From Pseudomonadota bacterium (lineage in GTDB: Bacteria > Pseudomonadota > Gammaproteobacteria > Burkholderiales > Thiobacillaceae): a stretch of DNA of 55,610 bases. Numbering within the stretch: the stretch's first letter is position 1; the number at the start of each line of letters is the position of its first letter. Positions 34,082-42,473 of the stretch are shown piece by piece. The notes beneath the pieces were generated by a model, which saw only the letters and a list, made by a program, of their open reading frames with translations, did no database searches and was not told the DNA's origin. The translations under genes were made by a program, and so were the position numbers. Where the stretch lies: positions 1-55,610 of the forward strand of contig JAJZRU010000017.1 in assembly GCA_021802555.1 (NCBI GenBank), read 5' to 3'.

Positions 34082-34639
34082 ATGAACAAGGTATTGGTGC
34101 CGCTCGCCCAAGGCTGCGAAGAGATCGAGGCGGTGACTGTCGTCGATGTGCTGCGGCGCGCCGGCATCGAAGTCGTGACGGCCGGTCTAGCCCCGGGCAT
34201 GGTCAAGGCCAGCCATGGCATGCAGTTGGTGCCGGACACTACGCTGGATGCCGTTTTGGAGCAGCCGTTCGACATGGTGGTGCTGCCCGGGGGCATGCCG
34301 GGCGCGAGCCACTTGGCCAAGGATGCACGCTTGCTGGAGCTGTTGCGGCGCATGGCCGGGCAAGGCAAATACGTCGCCGCCATATGCGCGGCTCCAACGG
34401 TGCTGGCGCAGGCGGGCCTGTTGCGTGGCAAGGCGGCTACCTCTTACCCGGGTTTTCTCGATCAAAGCCCCGCGGAGGGGATGACTTATCTGAGTGACGC
34501 CGTGGTGGCGGACGGCCGCATCGTCACTTCGCGCGGGCCGGGCACGGCCATGGATTTTGCCCTCAAGCTGGTGGAACTTCTGGCCGGGGAGGCAAAACGC
34601 CGGGAAGTGGAGGCAGGACTGGTGCGTTCCCTTCCGTAG
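34082..34639 (+). CDS. yajL: DJ-1/PfpI family protein (YajL-like)
   Basis: A 185-residue protein. VLVPLAQGCEEIEAVTVVDVLRRAGI holds the conserved glutamate, VVLPGGMPGASHL is the loop after the central strand, and YVAAICAAPTVLAQAG near 98-113 carries the reactive cysteine at the nucleophile elbow. Closest to E. coli YajL, a redox-sensitive protein with chaperone and possible deglycase activity. GGAGGCAGCC precedes the ATG. Confidence 0.88.
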   Translation: MNKVLVPLAQGCEEIEAVTVVDVLRRAGIEVVTAGLAPGMVKASHGMQLVPDTTLDAVLEQPFDMVVLPGGMPGASHLAKDARLLELLRRMAGQGKYVAAICAAPTVLAQAGLLRGKAATSYPGFLDQSPAEGMTYLSDAVVADGRIVTSRGPGTAMDFALKLVELLAGEAKRREVEAGLVRSLP

Positions 34640-34686
34640 GGGGAAAATCCCCCTTTCCATACGCTTGCTTGAACAGAGGGTCACCC

Positions 34687-35118
34687 ATGTACATACGCGA
34701 TGTCATGACCAAAAACCGCGCGCCGATTTCGACGGAACCGGAGACTTTGGTGTCCCAGGCCATGGAATTCATGGTCAGCAATGATATCGGCTCCCTGGTC
34801 GTCATGAAGGGCGGGGAGATGGTCGGTTTCATTACCGAGCGGGACATCATCCGCAGCCTCAGCAAGTCAGGATGCGCCGTGCTGGAAGCGCCGGTCGCCG
34901 ACATCATGACGCTGGAGCCCATCATCGGCGGCCTGGACGACAGCATCGATTACGCCCGCGACGTCATGACCCGCTACCGCGTGAGCCACATCCCGGTCAT
35001 GGATGGCAATACGCTCATTGGGGTCATTTCCTTCCACGACGTCGCGAAGGCCTGCCTGCGGGAAGCCAAGTTCGAGAACAGCCTGCTCAAACGCTATATC
35101 AAGCACTGGCCGGAGTAG
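34687..35118 (+). CDS. Two-CBS-domain protein
   Basis: A 143-residue protein made of a CBS pair. The first module has MYIRDVMTKNRAPISTEPETLVSQAM and GSLVVMKGGEMVGFITERDIIR, the second DIMTLEPIIGGLDDSIDYA and VSHIPVMDGNTLIGVISFHDVAK. Such stand-alone pairs bind adenosine nucleotides or SAM and sense energy state. No other domain is attached. GAGGGTCACCC precedes the ATG. It may be transcribed with the DJ-1 gene 47 bp upstream. Confidence 0.9.
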   Translation: MYIRDVMTKNRAPISTEPETLVSQAMEFMVSNDIGSLVVMKGGEMVGFITERDIIRSLSKSGCAVLEAPVADIMTLEPIIGGLDDSIDYARDVMTRYRVSHIPVMDGNTLIGVISFHDVAKACLREAKFENSLLKRYIKHWPE

Positions 35119-35150
35119 AGGCCCCGGCGCCGTGGCGCGTCGCGGGCCCG

Positions 35151-35156
35151 TATAAT
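35151..35156 (+). promoter_or_regulatory. -10 box of ppa
   Basis: TATAAT is a perfect -10, 23 bp before the ppa start codon; no good -35 is seen 17 bp upstream. It gives ppa its own short leader. Confidence 0.55.
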
Positions 35157-35179
35157 TCACCGTTTTTCTCTTCACGCCC

Positions 35180-35728
35180 ATGAACCTGGATCGCGTCACC
35201 TCCGGCAGGAATCTGCCGGACGACTTCAACGTCATCATAGAAATTCCCCAGCATGGGGAGCCCATCAAGTACGAGATGGACAAGGAAACGGGCGCCATGT
35301 TCGTGGATCGATTCATGTCCACGGCCATGCACTATCCTTGCAACTACGGCTATATCCCGCACACCTTGTCGGAGGATGGGGATCCGGTCGACGTGCTGGT
35401 GATCACGCCCGTGCCGCTGATCACCGGCGTGGTGGTGCGCTGCCGTCCCGTCGGGGTATTGAAAATGACCGACGAGGCGGGGGTGGACAGCAAACTCGTC
35501 GCCGTGCCCATAGACAAGCTCTGCGGCCTCTACAAGGCGGTGCACAAGCCCGAGGATCTGCCCTCCCTGACCCTTAGCCAGATTGCCCACTTCTTCGAGC
35601 ACTACAAGGACCTCGAACCCGGCAAGTGGGTGAAGGTGGAGGGCTGGGGCGGCGCGGACGACGCACGGGCGGAGATTGGCGCCGGCGTGGAACGCTATCG
35701 GATCTCTGCCCACAAGCCGGCCTTTTAG
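35180..35728 (+). CDS. ppa: Inorganic pyrophosphatase (family I)
   Basis: A 182-residue soluble enzyme hydrolysing pyrophosphate. Metal and substrate residues are in [23 protein letters not shown] (near 15-37), [23 protein letters not shown] at about 52-74 with the DxDPxD signature, and [19 protein letters not shown] near 138-156. It pulls biosynthetic and polymerising reactions forward; in lithotrophs with reverse electron flow it supports carbon fixation, which is inference here. Followed by a phosphodiesterase gene. Confidence 0.95.
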   Translation: MNLDRVTSGRNLPDDFNVIIEIPQHGEPIKYEMDKETGAMFVDRFMSTAMHYPCNYGYIPHTLSEDGDPVDVLVITPVPLITGVVVRCRPVGVLKMTDEAGVDSKLVAVPIDKLCGLYKAVHKPEDLPSLTLSQIAHFFEHYKDLEPGKWVKVEGWGGADDARAEIGAGVERYRISAHKPAF

Positions 35729-35749
35729 GTCGCTTGGGCCGGCGTTGCC

Positions 35750-36310
35750 GTGAAAATCTGCATACTTTCGGACAGCCATGACAACCGGCGCCTGCTGGCG
35801 GCCGCTGTCGAGCATGCGCAGGGCCGCGGCGTGGAGGCGGTCCTGCACTGCGGCGACGTGGTGGCGCCGACCACGCTGCGGGTGCTGCAGCGCTTCGAGC
35901 TGCCGGTGCATGTCATCCATGGCAACAACACCGGAGATTTGTACAATATGACCCGGCTGGCCGCCGAGCCGGGCAGCGTCGTGCGCTACCATGGGCAGGA
36001 TGCCGGACTCACTCTGGCGGCGCGCAGGATCTTTCTGGTACATTATCCGCATTACGCCCATGCGCTCGCCTGCACCGGCGATTACGATCTGGTCTGTTGC
36101 GGCCATGACCATCGGCCGAGCATCGCGCGGGTGCCGAACGTGCGCGGCGAGGCTACCTGGCTGCTCAATCCCGGCACCGTCGGCGGGGTGGGGCACATGC
36201 CCACCTACATCCTGGGCGACCTCGACCGGATGGAGTTTCAGGTCGTCGCCGTGCCCGTGGCGGAACCCCTGCCGCCGACCATGCCGCAAGTGACGCCGCA
36301 CGCGAATTGA
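35750..36310 (+). CDS. YfcE/MJ0936-family metallophosphoesterase
   Basis: A 186-residue calcineurin-like phosphoesterase. Metal ligands are in ILSDSHDNRRLL (Asp and His), LHCGDVVAP (Asp), IHGNNTG (Asn) and CGHDHRPS (His cluster), followed by LNPGTVGG. It is a phosphodiesterase of unknown physiological substrate. GTG is the start codon, 21 bp after ppa. The 172 bp that follow hold the leader of the Qmo operon. Confidence 0.87.
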   Translation: MKICILSDSHDNRRLLAAAVEHAQGRGVEAVLHCGDVVAPTTLRVLQRFELPVHVIHGNNTGDLYNMTRLAAEPGSVVRYHGQDAGLTLAARRIFLVHYPHYAHALACTGDYDLVCCGHDHRPSIARVPNVRGEATWLLNPGTVGGVGHMPTYILGDLDRMEFQVVAVPVAEPLPPTMPQVTPHAN

Positions 36311-36409
36311 TTCCGTTTCTTCTATCCAGGCATAAGAAACTTCGATTAAAAATGTAGCCGGTCTGTCTGGTGGCTCGACGGCGCCGGGAGTAACATTCCT
36401 AGCCTTTGA

Positions 36410-36440
36410 GCGTCGCCGTCCGGCAGGTCTCGGGCGACGC
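36410..36440 (+). promoter_or_regulatory. Leader hairpin of the qmo/hdr operon
   Basis: GCGTCGCC (36410-36417) and GGCGACGC (36433-36440) form an 8-bp stem with a 15-base loop, 42 bp ahead of qmoA. No U-run follows directly, so it is a leader structure rather than a clear terminator. A weak promoter candidate (TTGATT at 36307, CATAAG at 36331) lies upstream. Confidence 0.45.
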
Positions 36441-36482
36441 GAATCTTCAGCTTTAATTTTGTCCCTTTGAGGAGGAAACCCG

Positions 36483-37769
36483 ATGACGGCCATCGTTGCG
36501 ACCAACGAGACCATACTCGTGGTGGGTGGCGGCATATCCGGGATGACAGCGGCCCTGGAAGCGGCGGAAACCGGCAAGCAGGTCGTGCTGGTGGAAAAAA
36601 CCGCTGCGCTGGGCGGCCGCACTTCCCAACTGTATCGTTATTTCCCAAAAATGTGCCATCCCACCTGTGGCCTGGAAATCAATCTGCGCCGGCTCAAGGC
36701 CAATCCGCGCATCAAGGTGCTGACGCTGGCCGAGGTGACCGGCATCACCGGGGGTAGCGGCGATTACACCGCCACGGTGCGGATCACGCCGCGTTACGTG
36801 AACGAAAATTGTACGGCCTGCGGCGAGTGTGCCAAAGTCGTCAGCACCCAGGTGGACGACCAGTTCAACTACAAGCTGGGCAAGACCAAGGCGGCGTATC
36901 TTCCCAACGCCATGGCCTATCCGCAGCGCTATGTGCTGGATGCTTCCATCATCGGTACGGCCGAGGCGGAAAAAGCCAAAGCGGCCTGCAAATACGGCGC
37001 CATCGATCTGGATCAGAAAGAAGAGACCATGCAAATCAAGGCTGGGGCGGTGGTCTGGGCCACCGGCTGGCAGCCTTATGACGCGGCCAAGATCCAGCCT
37101 TACGGCTACGGCCGCTTCAAGAACGTCATCACCAGCGTGGAATTCGAGCGTCTGGCCGATCCGCACGGTCCCACCCGCGGCAAGCTGCTGCGACCGTCCG
37201 ACGGCAAAGAAGCGAAGAACGTCGCGTTCATCCAGTGCGCCGGCTCCCGCGACGAAAACCATCTGCGCCATTGCTCACGCTTCTGCTGCATGGCCTCCCT
37301 CAAGCAGACGCACTATGTGCACGAAAACTTTCCGGAAGACGGCAAATCGACCATCTACTACATCGACATCCGGGCCATCGACCGCTTCGAGGATTTCTAC
37401 CAGAAAGTCAAGGCCGACAGCAGCGTGACGTTCACCAAATCCAAGGTGGCGCGCATCTCCCTGAATGAAGCCACCGGCAATCCCATCTGCCACGGCGTCG
37501 ATACCGAGGGCTACCACCGTTACGCCAACGAGCATGACCTGGTGGTGTTGGCCGTGGGCATGGAACCGTCGGTGAAGGGCATGAGCATTCCGGCGTCCGT
37601 GGCGGCGGATTCCAGCGGCTTCATCGAGGCTGATCCCCTCAACGGAGGCATCTTCGGCGCAGGCTGCGCCACCAATGCCCTGGACGTGAACCGTTCCGTG
37701 CAGTCCGCCACGGCGGCGGCACTGCGGGCCGTCCAAGTAGTCAACAAAGTCGCGCGCGCGGAGGCATAA
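36483..37769 (+). CDS. qmoA: QmoA-like FAD protein (HdrA-related)
   Basis: A 428-residue flavoprotein. The FAD motif TILVVGGGISGMTAALEAAETGK lies at about 9-31, followed by ALGGRTSQLYRYFPKMCHPTCGLEINLRR with cysteines. CTACGECAKV near 110-119 is a partial [4Fe-4S]-like pair and FIQCAGSRDENHLRHCSRFCC near 250-270 the second cysteine group shared with HdrA. The C-terminus has GGIFGAGCATNALDVNRSVQSATAAAL. QmoA with QmoB transfers electrons between the quinone pool and APS reductase in sulfur metabolism. GAGGAGGAAACCCG precedes the ATG. No apr gene lies in the window. Confidence 0.87.
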   Translation: MTAIVATNETILVVGGGISGMTAALEAAETGKQVVLVEKTAALGGRTSQLYRYFPKMCHPTCGLEINLRRLKANPRIKVLTLAEVTGITGGSGDYTATVRITPRYVNENCTACGECAKVVSTQVDDQFNYKLGKTKAAYLPNAMAYPQRYVLDASIIGTAEAEKAKAACKYGAIDLDQKEETMQIKAGAVVWATGWQPYDAAKIQPYGYGRFKNVITSVEFERLADPHGPTRGKLLRPSDGKEAKNVAFIQCAGSRDENHLRHCSRFCCMASLKQTHYVHENFPEDGKSTIYYIDIRAIDRFEDFYQKVKADSSVTFTKSKVARISLNEATGNPICHGVDTEGYHRYANEHDLVVLAVGMEPSVKGMSIPASVAADSSGFIEADPLNGGIFGAGCATNALDVNRSVQSATAAALRAVQVVNKVARAEA

Positions 37770-37772
37770 GCC

Positions 37773-40016
37773 ATGTCGGCGGAAAAGAAAGTTGCAGCAT
37801 ATATTTGCAAAGGGTGCGGCCTGGGCGAGCGCCTCGATGCCGACGCCCTGGTGAATGTCGCGCAGAAGGAGGGCAAAGTCCAGCTTGCCCGCTCCCACGA
37901 TTTCCTCTGCTCTGAAGAAGGCGTGGATTTGATCAAGAGCGACATCGCCAACGAGGGCGTCACCCACATCATGATCGGCGCCTGCTCGCGGCGCGCCAAG
38001 ACCGAGGCGTTTTACTTCCCACAGAATGCGGTGGCGCGCGCCAACCTGCGCGAGGGCGTGATCTGGATCCGTCCGGACACCGAAGAGGCGCGCGAAACCA
38101 CGCAGGAAATGGCCGCAGACTACATCCGCATGGGCTGCGCCGAGATCAAAGCCATGTCGGCGCCGGCCGGCAACCCCAACACCGGCAGCAGCCGCACCTT
38201 GCTCGTGGTCGGCGGCGGCGTGTCCGGCATGACGGCGGCGCTGGAGGCGTCCCGCACCGGCTATCCGGTCGTGCTGGTGGAGAAAAGCGGGCAGTTGGGC
38301 GGCTGGGCGGCCAAGCTGTGGAGGCGCATCCCGGTGCACGAGCCTTTCAAGGCGCCGGCCGACACCGGAGTGGCGGATATGGTTGCCCAGATCCAGGCCG
38401 ATCCCAACATAAAAGTGTATCTCAACGCCACGGTCGCCAAGACCGACGGCGCGCCGGGGCGTTTCGAAGTGCAGATCGCGACGGAATCCGGCTCGGTCGC
38501 CACCGAGGACATCGGCGCCATCATCCAGGCCACCGGCGCGGAACCCTATGACGCCAACAAGCTGCCCGAATTGGGCTATGGCAAGTCGCCTGACGTCGTC
38601 GATCAGGCCGGCCTGGAGGCCTTGGCGCGCGCCGCCAACGGCGGACCCATGCTCAAGCCCTCCAACGGCAAGCCGGTAAAGTCGGTGGCCTTCGTCCAGT
38701 GCGCCGGGCAGCGCGATGCCGGCGGCCAGCACCTGTCGTACTGCTCGGGTTATTGCTGCAACGCCAGCATCAAGCAGGCCATGTATTTCAAGGACGGCAA
38801 TCCGGACGTCGACACCACCATACTCTTCACCGATCTGCGCACGCCGGGGAACGGCGAAGATTTCTATCGCAGCGCGCAGGAAAAGGGGGTGATCTTCTCC
38901 AAGGGCAAGGTGGCGTCGGTCAGCCCGGGCGCGGACGCGCTCACGGTGAACTTCCACGATTTGATCCTGGACGACAAGGACGCCAGGCTGGAGGTCGATC
39001 TGGTGGTACTGGCAACCGGCCAGGTGCCCAATTCCGGGGTCGATATCGAGGCCCCGAACAAACCCCAGGTGGAGGGGGGGGCGGCCGACGCGGCGACGGT
39101 CGAAGCCAAGCCCATTTCCATCCTCAATCTGCAGTATCGCCAGGGCCCCGACGTCCCGCAATTGAAATGGGGCTTCACCGATTCGCACTTTATCTGCTTC
39201 CCCTACGAAACCCGCCGCACCGGCATTTACACCGTGGGTCCGGTGCGCCGCCCCATGGATATGGCGCAGGCGCGCGAGGATGCCACCGGGGCGACGCTGA
39301 AGGCCATCCAGGCCATCGAAAACGCCCAACTGGGACGGGCCGCGCACCCGCGTTCGGGGGATTTGTCTTTTCCCAAGGTGCGCCTGGAGGGCTGCACCCA
39401 ATGCAAGCGCTGCACGGTGGAATGCCCTTTCGGCGCGATCGACGAGGACGAGAGGCGCTTTCCGTTGTTCAACGAATCGCGCTGCCGCCGCTGTGGCACG
39501 TGCATGGGCGCCTGCCCGGTGCGGGTGATCTCCTTCGAGAATTACTCGGTCGATACCGTGGGTTCCCAGATCAAGGCCGTTGACATTCCGGACGAATTCT
39601 CGGAAAAGCCGCGCATCCTTATCCTGGCCTGCGAGAACGACGCCTATCCGGCCCTGGACATGGCCGGCATGCAGCACAACGAATACAGCGCGTTCGTGCG
39701 CATCATTCCGGTGCGCTGCCTGGGTTCGGTCAATACCATCTGGATCACCGATGCCCTTAATGCCGGCTACGACGGCGTCATGCTCATGGGCTGCAAGCAC
39801 GGCGAGAACTACCAGTGCCACTTCGTAAAGGGCTCAGAACTCGGCCGCTACCGCTTGTCCAAGATTGACGACACGCTGAAGAACCTCAATCTGGAAACCG
39901 ACCGGGTGCGGGATCTGGAAGTGGCGATTGCCGACATCGAGCATGTGCCGGCGATGATCAACCAGTACGCCGAACGCATCGTGGAAATCGGCATGAGCCC
40001 GTTCAAGAGCTTCTAA
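37773..40016 (+). CDS. qmoB: QmoB-like FAD/Fe-S protein (HdrA + MvhD-like)
   Basis: A 747-residue protein. An N-terminal segment with two cysteines (YICKGCGLGE and LCSEEGVD, IGACSRRAK) precedes an FAD domain with LLVVGGGVSGMTAALEASRTGYPV at about 143-166 and the HdrA cysteine cluster in FVQCAGQRDAGGQHLSYCSGYCC. Next is a two-cluster ferredoxin, CTQCKRCTVECPFGAID near 541 and CRRCGTCMGACPVRVISF near 570. The C-terminal MvhD/FlpD-like domain has ILACENDAYPALDMAG, RCLGSVNTIWI and MGCKHGENYQC. It begins 3 bp after qmoA. HdrC and HdrB genes follow, in place of a membrane QmoC. Confidence 0.88.
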   Translation: MSAEKKVAAYICKGCGLGERLDADALVNVAQKEGKVQLARSHDFLCSEEGVDLIKSDIANEGVTHIMIGACSRRAKTEAFYFPQNAVARANLREGVIWIRPDTEEARETTQEMAADYIRMGCAEIKAMSAPAGNPNTGSSRTLLVVGGGVSGMTAALEASRTGYPVVLVEKSGQLGGWAAKLWRRIPVHEPFKAPADTGVADMVAQIQADPNIKVYLNATVAKTDGAPGRFEVQIATESGSVATEDIGAIIQATGAEPYDANKLPELGYGKSPDVVDQAGLEALARAANGGPMLKPSNGKPVKSVAFVQCAGQRDAGGQHLSYCSGYCCNASIKQAMYFKDGNPDVDTTILFTDLRTPGNGEDFYRSAQEKGVIFSKGKVASVSPGADALTVNFHDLILDDKDARLEVDLVVLATGQVPNSGVDIEAPNKPQVEGGAADAATVEAKPISILNLQYRQGPDVPQLKWGFTDSHFICFPYETRRTGIYTVGPVRRPMDMAQAREDATGATLKAIQAIENAQLGRAAHPRSGDLSFPKVRLEGCTQCKRCTVECPFGAIDEDERRFPLFNESRCRRCGTCMGACPVRVISFENYSVDTVGSQIKAVDIPDEFSEKPRILILACENDAYPALDMAGMQHNEYSAFVRIIPVRCLGSVNTIWITDALNAGYDGVMLMGCKHGENYQCHFVKGSELGRYRLSKIDDTLKNLNLETDRVRDLEVAIADIEHVPAMINQYAERIVEIGMSPFKSF

Positions 40017-40030
40017 GCGAGGAGAGCGCA

Positions 40031-40663
40031 ATGAGTGCAAACGCGCAAATGGCGACCAAGTACAAGAACAACTTCCTCAAGGAAGTCGAAGAACAGGTGG
40101 AGATGGGCGAGTGGGTCAAGATGTGCATGCAATGCGGCGTGTGCTCGGGATCCTGCCCCACCAATTTCCACCCCGGCTGGGAGCATCCTCCGCAGGAGAT
40201 CTTCATGATGATCCGCGCCGGCAAGCGGGAAGAGGTGCTGACCAGCCCCTCCATGTGGATGTGCACGTCCTGCTACAACTGCATCGTGCGCTGCCCGCGC
40301 AAGCTGCCCATCACCCACATCATGCATGGCCTGGCCAACTACGCCCACCGCCTCGGCGTGGCGCCCAAGATGCAGCCCACGCGCAGTTTCGCCAAACTGT
40401 TTTGGAACAATTGCGTAAAGACAGGCCGCGTGAACGAACTGAAGCTTTCCGTGGGGCTTTACTTCAAGGACGGCTTGAGCCAGGGCATCAGGAACGGCAT
40501 GGCGATGAAGGATGTCGCCCTGGGCCTGCTCAAGGCCAAGCGCCTGAACCCGTTTGAGCTGTTCGGCGGCCACAAATGCAAGGACCAGAACGGCATCCAC
40601 GCCATGCTCAAGAAAGCCAGGGAACTGGAAGAAAAACGCAAAGCCCTCAAGGCCGCGGCGTAA
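40031..40663 (+). CDS. hdrC: HdrC-like protein with two [4Fe-4S] clusters
   Basis: A 210-residue soluble protein. WVKMCMQCGVCSGSCPTNF at about 31-49 and MWMCTSCYNCIVRCPRKLPITHIMHGL near 75-101 supply two four-cysteine ferredoxin sites. Unlike QmoC there is no cytochrome b-type membrane part: the rest is helical and basic, ending EEKRKALKAAA. It should carry electrons between QmoAB and HdrB. AGGAGAGCGCA precedes the ATG, 14 bp after qmoB. Confidence 0.86.
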   Translation: MSANAQMATKYKNNFLKEVEEQVEMGEWVKMCMQCGVCSGSCPTNFHPGWEHPPQEIFMMIRAGKREEVLTSPSMWMCTSCYNCIVRCPRKLPITHIMHGLANYAHRLGVAPKMQPTRSFAKLFWNNCVKTGRVNELKLSVGLYFKDGLSQGIRNGMAMKDVALGLLKAKRLNPFELFGGHKCKDQNGIHAMLKKARELEEKRKALKAAA

Positions 40664-40674
40664 GGAGATCTGAT

Positions 40675-41574
40675 ATGGCGAAAAAGGAATACGCGTTCTA
40701 CCCCGGCTGCTCTTCGCAAAGAGGCGCGTCCGCGTCCAACTACCTGACGTCGGTGAACGCGATGTGCAAGACGCTGGACGTGAAGATCACCGAGATTCCG
40801 GATTGGAACTGCTGCAGCGCTTCCATCGGTTACGCGGAGGGCGGCGAGCTGCCGCGCCACGTGCTCAACGCGCGCAACTTCGCCCTGGCGGAAAAACACA
40901 TGCCCGGACAGGACATCGTCGCCACCTGCGCGGCGTGCTGGCTCGGCGCGCGCGAGTCGAAGGAGCGCCTGGAGCACTCCAGCGTGCTGCTGCAGGATAC
41001 CCAGGAGGCCCTCAAGGAAGCCGGCCTCAACATCAAGGCGATTCCGGAAGTGCGGCACATGGTCGAGGTGCTCATCGAAGATCTCGGCTGGAATGCGCTC
41101 GCAGCGCCCGTCAAAAACCCCCTGGAAGGACTCAAGTTCGCCGGCTACGTGGGATGTCAGACCAATCGCCCGTTCGGCATCTCCGGGGAAAATTTCGAGA
41201 ATCCCATGTATCTCGACAAGCTGATCGAGACGGTCGGCGGCGAGGCCGTGCCTTACGACCAGAAGGTCACCTGCTGCGGCGGTGCGCTGGCGTTTTCCGA
41301 GCCCGACAAGGCGCAGGCCCAGATCAAGGACATCGTCGAGTCGGCCTATGACCATGGCGCCGAGATGATCGTGACGCCCTGCCCGCTGTGCCAGGCCAAC
41401 GTGGAAATCTACCAGGGGCATATCAACAAGAAATATGGCACCAAGTTCCGCATTCCCGTCCTGTATTACAGCCAGCTTATGACGGTGGCTTATGGCGGCA
41501 GCGCCAAAGAGGCCGGCCTGGACGGGCAAGTGATCAAGGCGCCCAAGCTGGAAGCGATCGCCGGCAAGAAATGA
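40675..41574 (+). CDS. hdrB: HdrB-like protein with two CCG domains
   Basis: A 299-residue protein with both cysteine-rich CCG modules of HdrB. The first is FYPGCSSQRG, WNCCSASIG and ATCAACWLGA; the second GYVGCQTNRPFG, VTCCGGALAFSE and TPCPLCQANVE. In heterodisulfide reductase the C-terminal module binds a non-cubane [4Fe-4S] cluster at the disulfide site. Here a thiol/disulfide or persulfide substrate, or transfer to the quinone pool via an unseen partner, is possible. AAGGAGATCTGAT precedes the ATG. It is the last gene of the operon before a strong terminator. Confidence 0.87.
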   Translation: MAKKEYAFYPGCSSQRGASASNYLTSVNAMCKTLDVKITEIPDWNCCSASIGYAEGGELPRHVLNARNFALAEKHMPGQDIVATCAACWLGARESKERLEHSSVLLQDTQEALKEAGLNIKAIPEVRHMVEVLIEDLGWNALAAPVKNPLEGLKFAGYVGCQTNRPFGISGENFENPMYLDKLIETVGGEAVPYDQKVTCCGGALAFSEPDKAQAQIKDIVESAYDHGAEMIVTPCPLCQANVEIYQGHINKKYGTKFRIPVLYYSQLMTVAYGGSAKEAGLDGQVIKAPKLEAIAGKK

Positions 41575-41600
41575 CCTCGCGGTGGCGGGGAGGTTTGCGA

Positions 41601-41627
41601 CAGGGGCGGTGCCCCTGTTTTGCTTTT
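41601..41627 (+). terminator. Rho-independent terminator of the qmo/hdr operon
   Basis: CAGGGGC and GCCCCTG pair perfectly around GGT and are followed by TTTTGCTTTT. It lies 27 bp after hdrB and 18 bp before the small gene's start, so that gene depends on read-through or its own promoter. Confidence 0.88.
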
Positions 41628-41644
41628 GGGAGGGGGTTGTGGCG

Positions 41645-41959
41645 ATGCAAAGACCGCGTGACTACGATGAATTTCTGGATCTGCTGCATCAGGCCGTCTA
41701 CGAGGTTGACGAGTTGCGTGCCTGCATCGAGGACGACCCCGAGGAGATGGAGCGCTATGTGGCATTTCTCGACCCGCTCGACGCGCAACTGCGGCAGCTG
41801 TTCGAAGATGCCAGCAGCGGCGCGCTGCCGGGGTTTGGCCAAAGCCGCGACCTGCCCTATATGGCCCTGTTCGTCCGCTTCGAGCGCGACATCCCTTTCC
41901 GCGAGCTGCTGCGCACGCTCAACGCGGTCTATCGAGAGGGGTTCCGAGCGAGGAGTTGA
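41645..41959 (+). CDS. Small acidic protein of unknown function after the qmo/hdr operon
   Basis: A 104-residue protein I do not recognise. It is acidic and helical, with YDEFLDLLHQAVYEVDELRA at the start, then DDPEEMERYVAFLDPLDAQL and a C-terminal FVRFERDIPFRELLRTLNAVYREGF. No cysteines other than one near residue 24, no membrane helix and no signal peptide. A GGGAGGGGG stretch lies about eight bases before the ATG. It stands directly after the terminator of hdrB and is convergent with the Fur-type gene. A role linked to the Qmo complex is possible by position only. Confidence 0.7.
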   Translation: MQRPRDYDEFLDLLHQAVYEVDELRACIEDDPEEMERYVAFLDPLDAQLRQLFEDASSGALPGFGQSRDLPYMALFVRFERDIPFRELLRTLNAVYREGFRARS

Positions 41960-41990
41960 ATCCCGGCGACCGGAAATGATGCCCGGAACA

Positions 41991-42014
41991 CCCCGGCAGC
42001 GGATGTAACCGGGG
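41991..42014. terminator. Hairpin in the convergent gap
   Basis: CCCCGG and CCGGGG form a 6-bp stem with a 12-base loop between the small acidic protein gene and the end of the Fur-type gene. A short CCTTTC follows on the plus strand. It is only a weak terminator candidate. Confidence 0.35.
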
Positions 42015-42018
42015 CCTT

Positions 42019-42429
42019 TCAGCCGGCCTTGCGGACGCGCACGATGAGATCGATGCCTTCCAGTGCCGTGCCTTTCGGTAGGGGCGGCAGGCCGCTGATG
42101 TGGATGTCCTGCGCATCGACATCTGTCAGATGTCCGCTTTCCACGTCGTAAAGATGATGGTGAGGACGCGTGTTTGGATCGTAGAACACCTTGTTCGGAT
42201 CGACGATTACTTCCCGGATCAAGCCTTTCTGCAGGAACAGATTGAGCGTGTTGTAGACCGTCGCCTTGGAGGTTTCACTGTGGTACACGTTGACGAGCGC
42301 CATGACCTGGTCGGCGGACAAGTGCTCCATGCGCGAAAACAGGGCGTAGGCAATCTCGATTCGCTGGTGGGTCGGGTTGATGTCGTGGCTGCGCAAAAGC
42401 CCAGGCATGTTGTCACGGCTATAGTGCAT
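42019..42429 (-). CDS. Fur/PerR-family transcriptional repressor
   Basis: A Fur-type repressor of about 136 residues. The winged helix has NPTHQRIEIAYALFSRMEHLSADQVM and the recognition helix ETSKATVYNTLNLFLQKGLI; the metal hinge and dimer part has NTRPHHHLYDVESGHLTDVD. The C-terminal CxxC zinc motifs of many Fur proteins are missing. PHHHLYD supplies the regulatory-site histidines, so a PerR or Irr-like sensor is likely. The frame stays open to 42519, but a palindrome at 42474-42488 sits inside that extension, so a start at 42429 (or 42408) is preferred. It is divergent from hisD. Confidence 0.82.
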   Translation of the reverse strand: MHYSRDNMPGLLRSHDINPTHQRIEIAYALFSRMEHLSADQVMALVNVYHSETSKATVYNTLNLFLQKGLIREVIVDPNKVFYDPNTRPHHHLYDVESGHLTDVDAQDIHISGLPPLPKGTALEGIDLIVRVRKAG

Positions 42430-42473
42430 GTCGTCGGACGGTGAACCGAGTTGATTTAATGGTAATCTAGAAC

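Noticed and set aside
37275-39821. An 848-codon open frame on the minus strand opposite qmoA and qmoB
   Set aside because: It is a GC-rich mirror frame; the plus strand encodes proteins with clear FAD and Fe-S motifs, and the mirror product is low-complexity His/Arg/Gly-rich without domains.
36483-41574. Reading the hdr-like genes as the sHdr sulfur-oxidation system
   Set aside because: The sHdr order (hdrC1-B1-A, hdrC2-B2, with lipoate-binding protein) is absent; the tandem QmoA and MvhD-containing QmoB fit the Qmo arrangement better.
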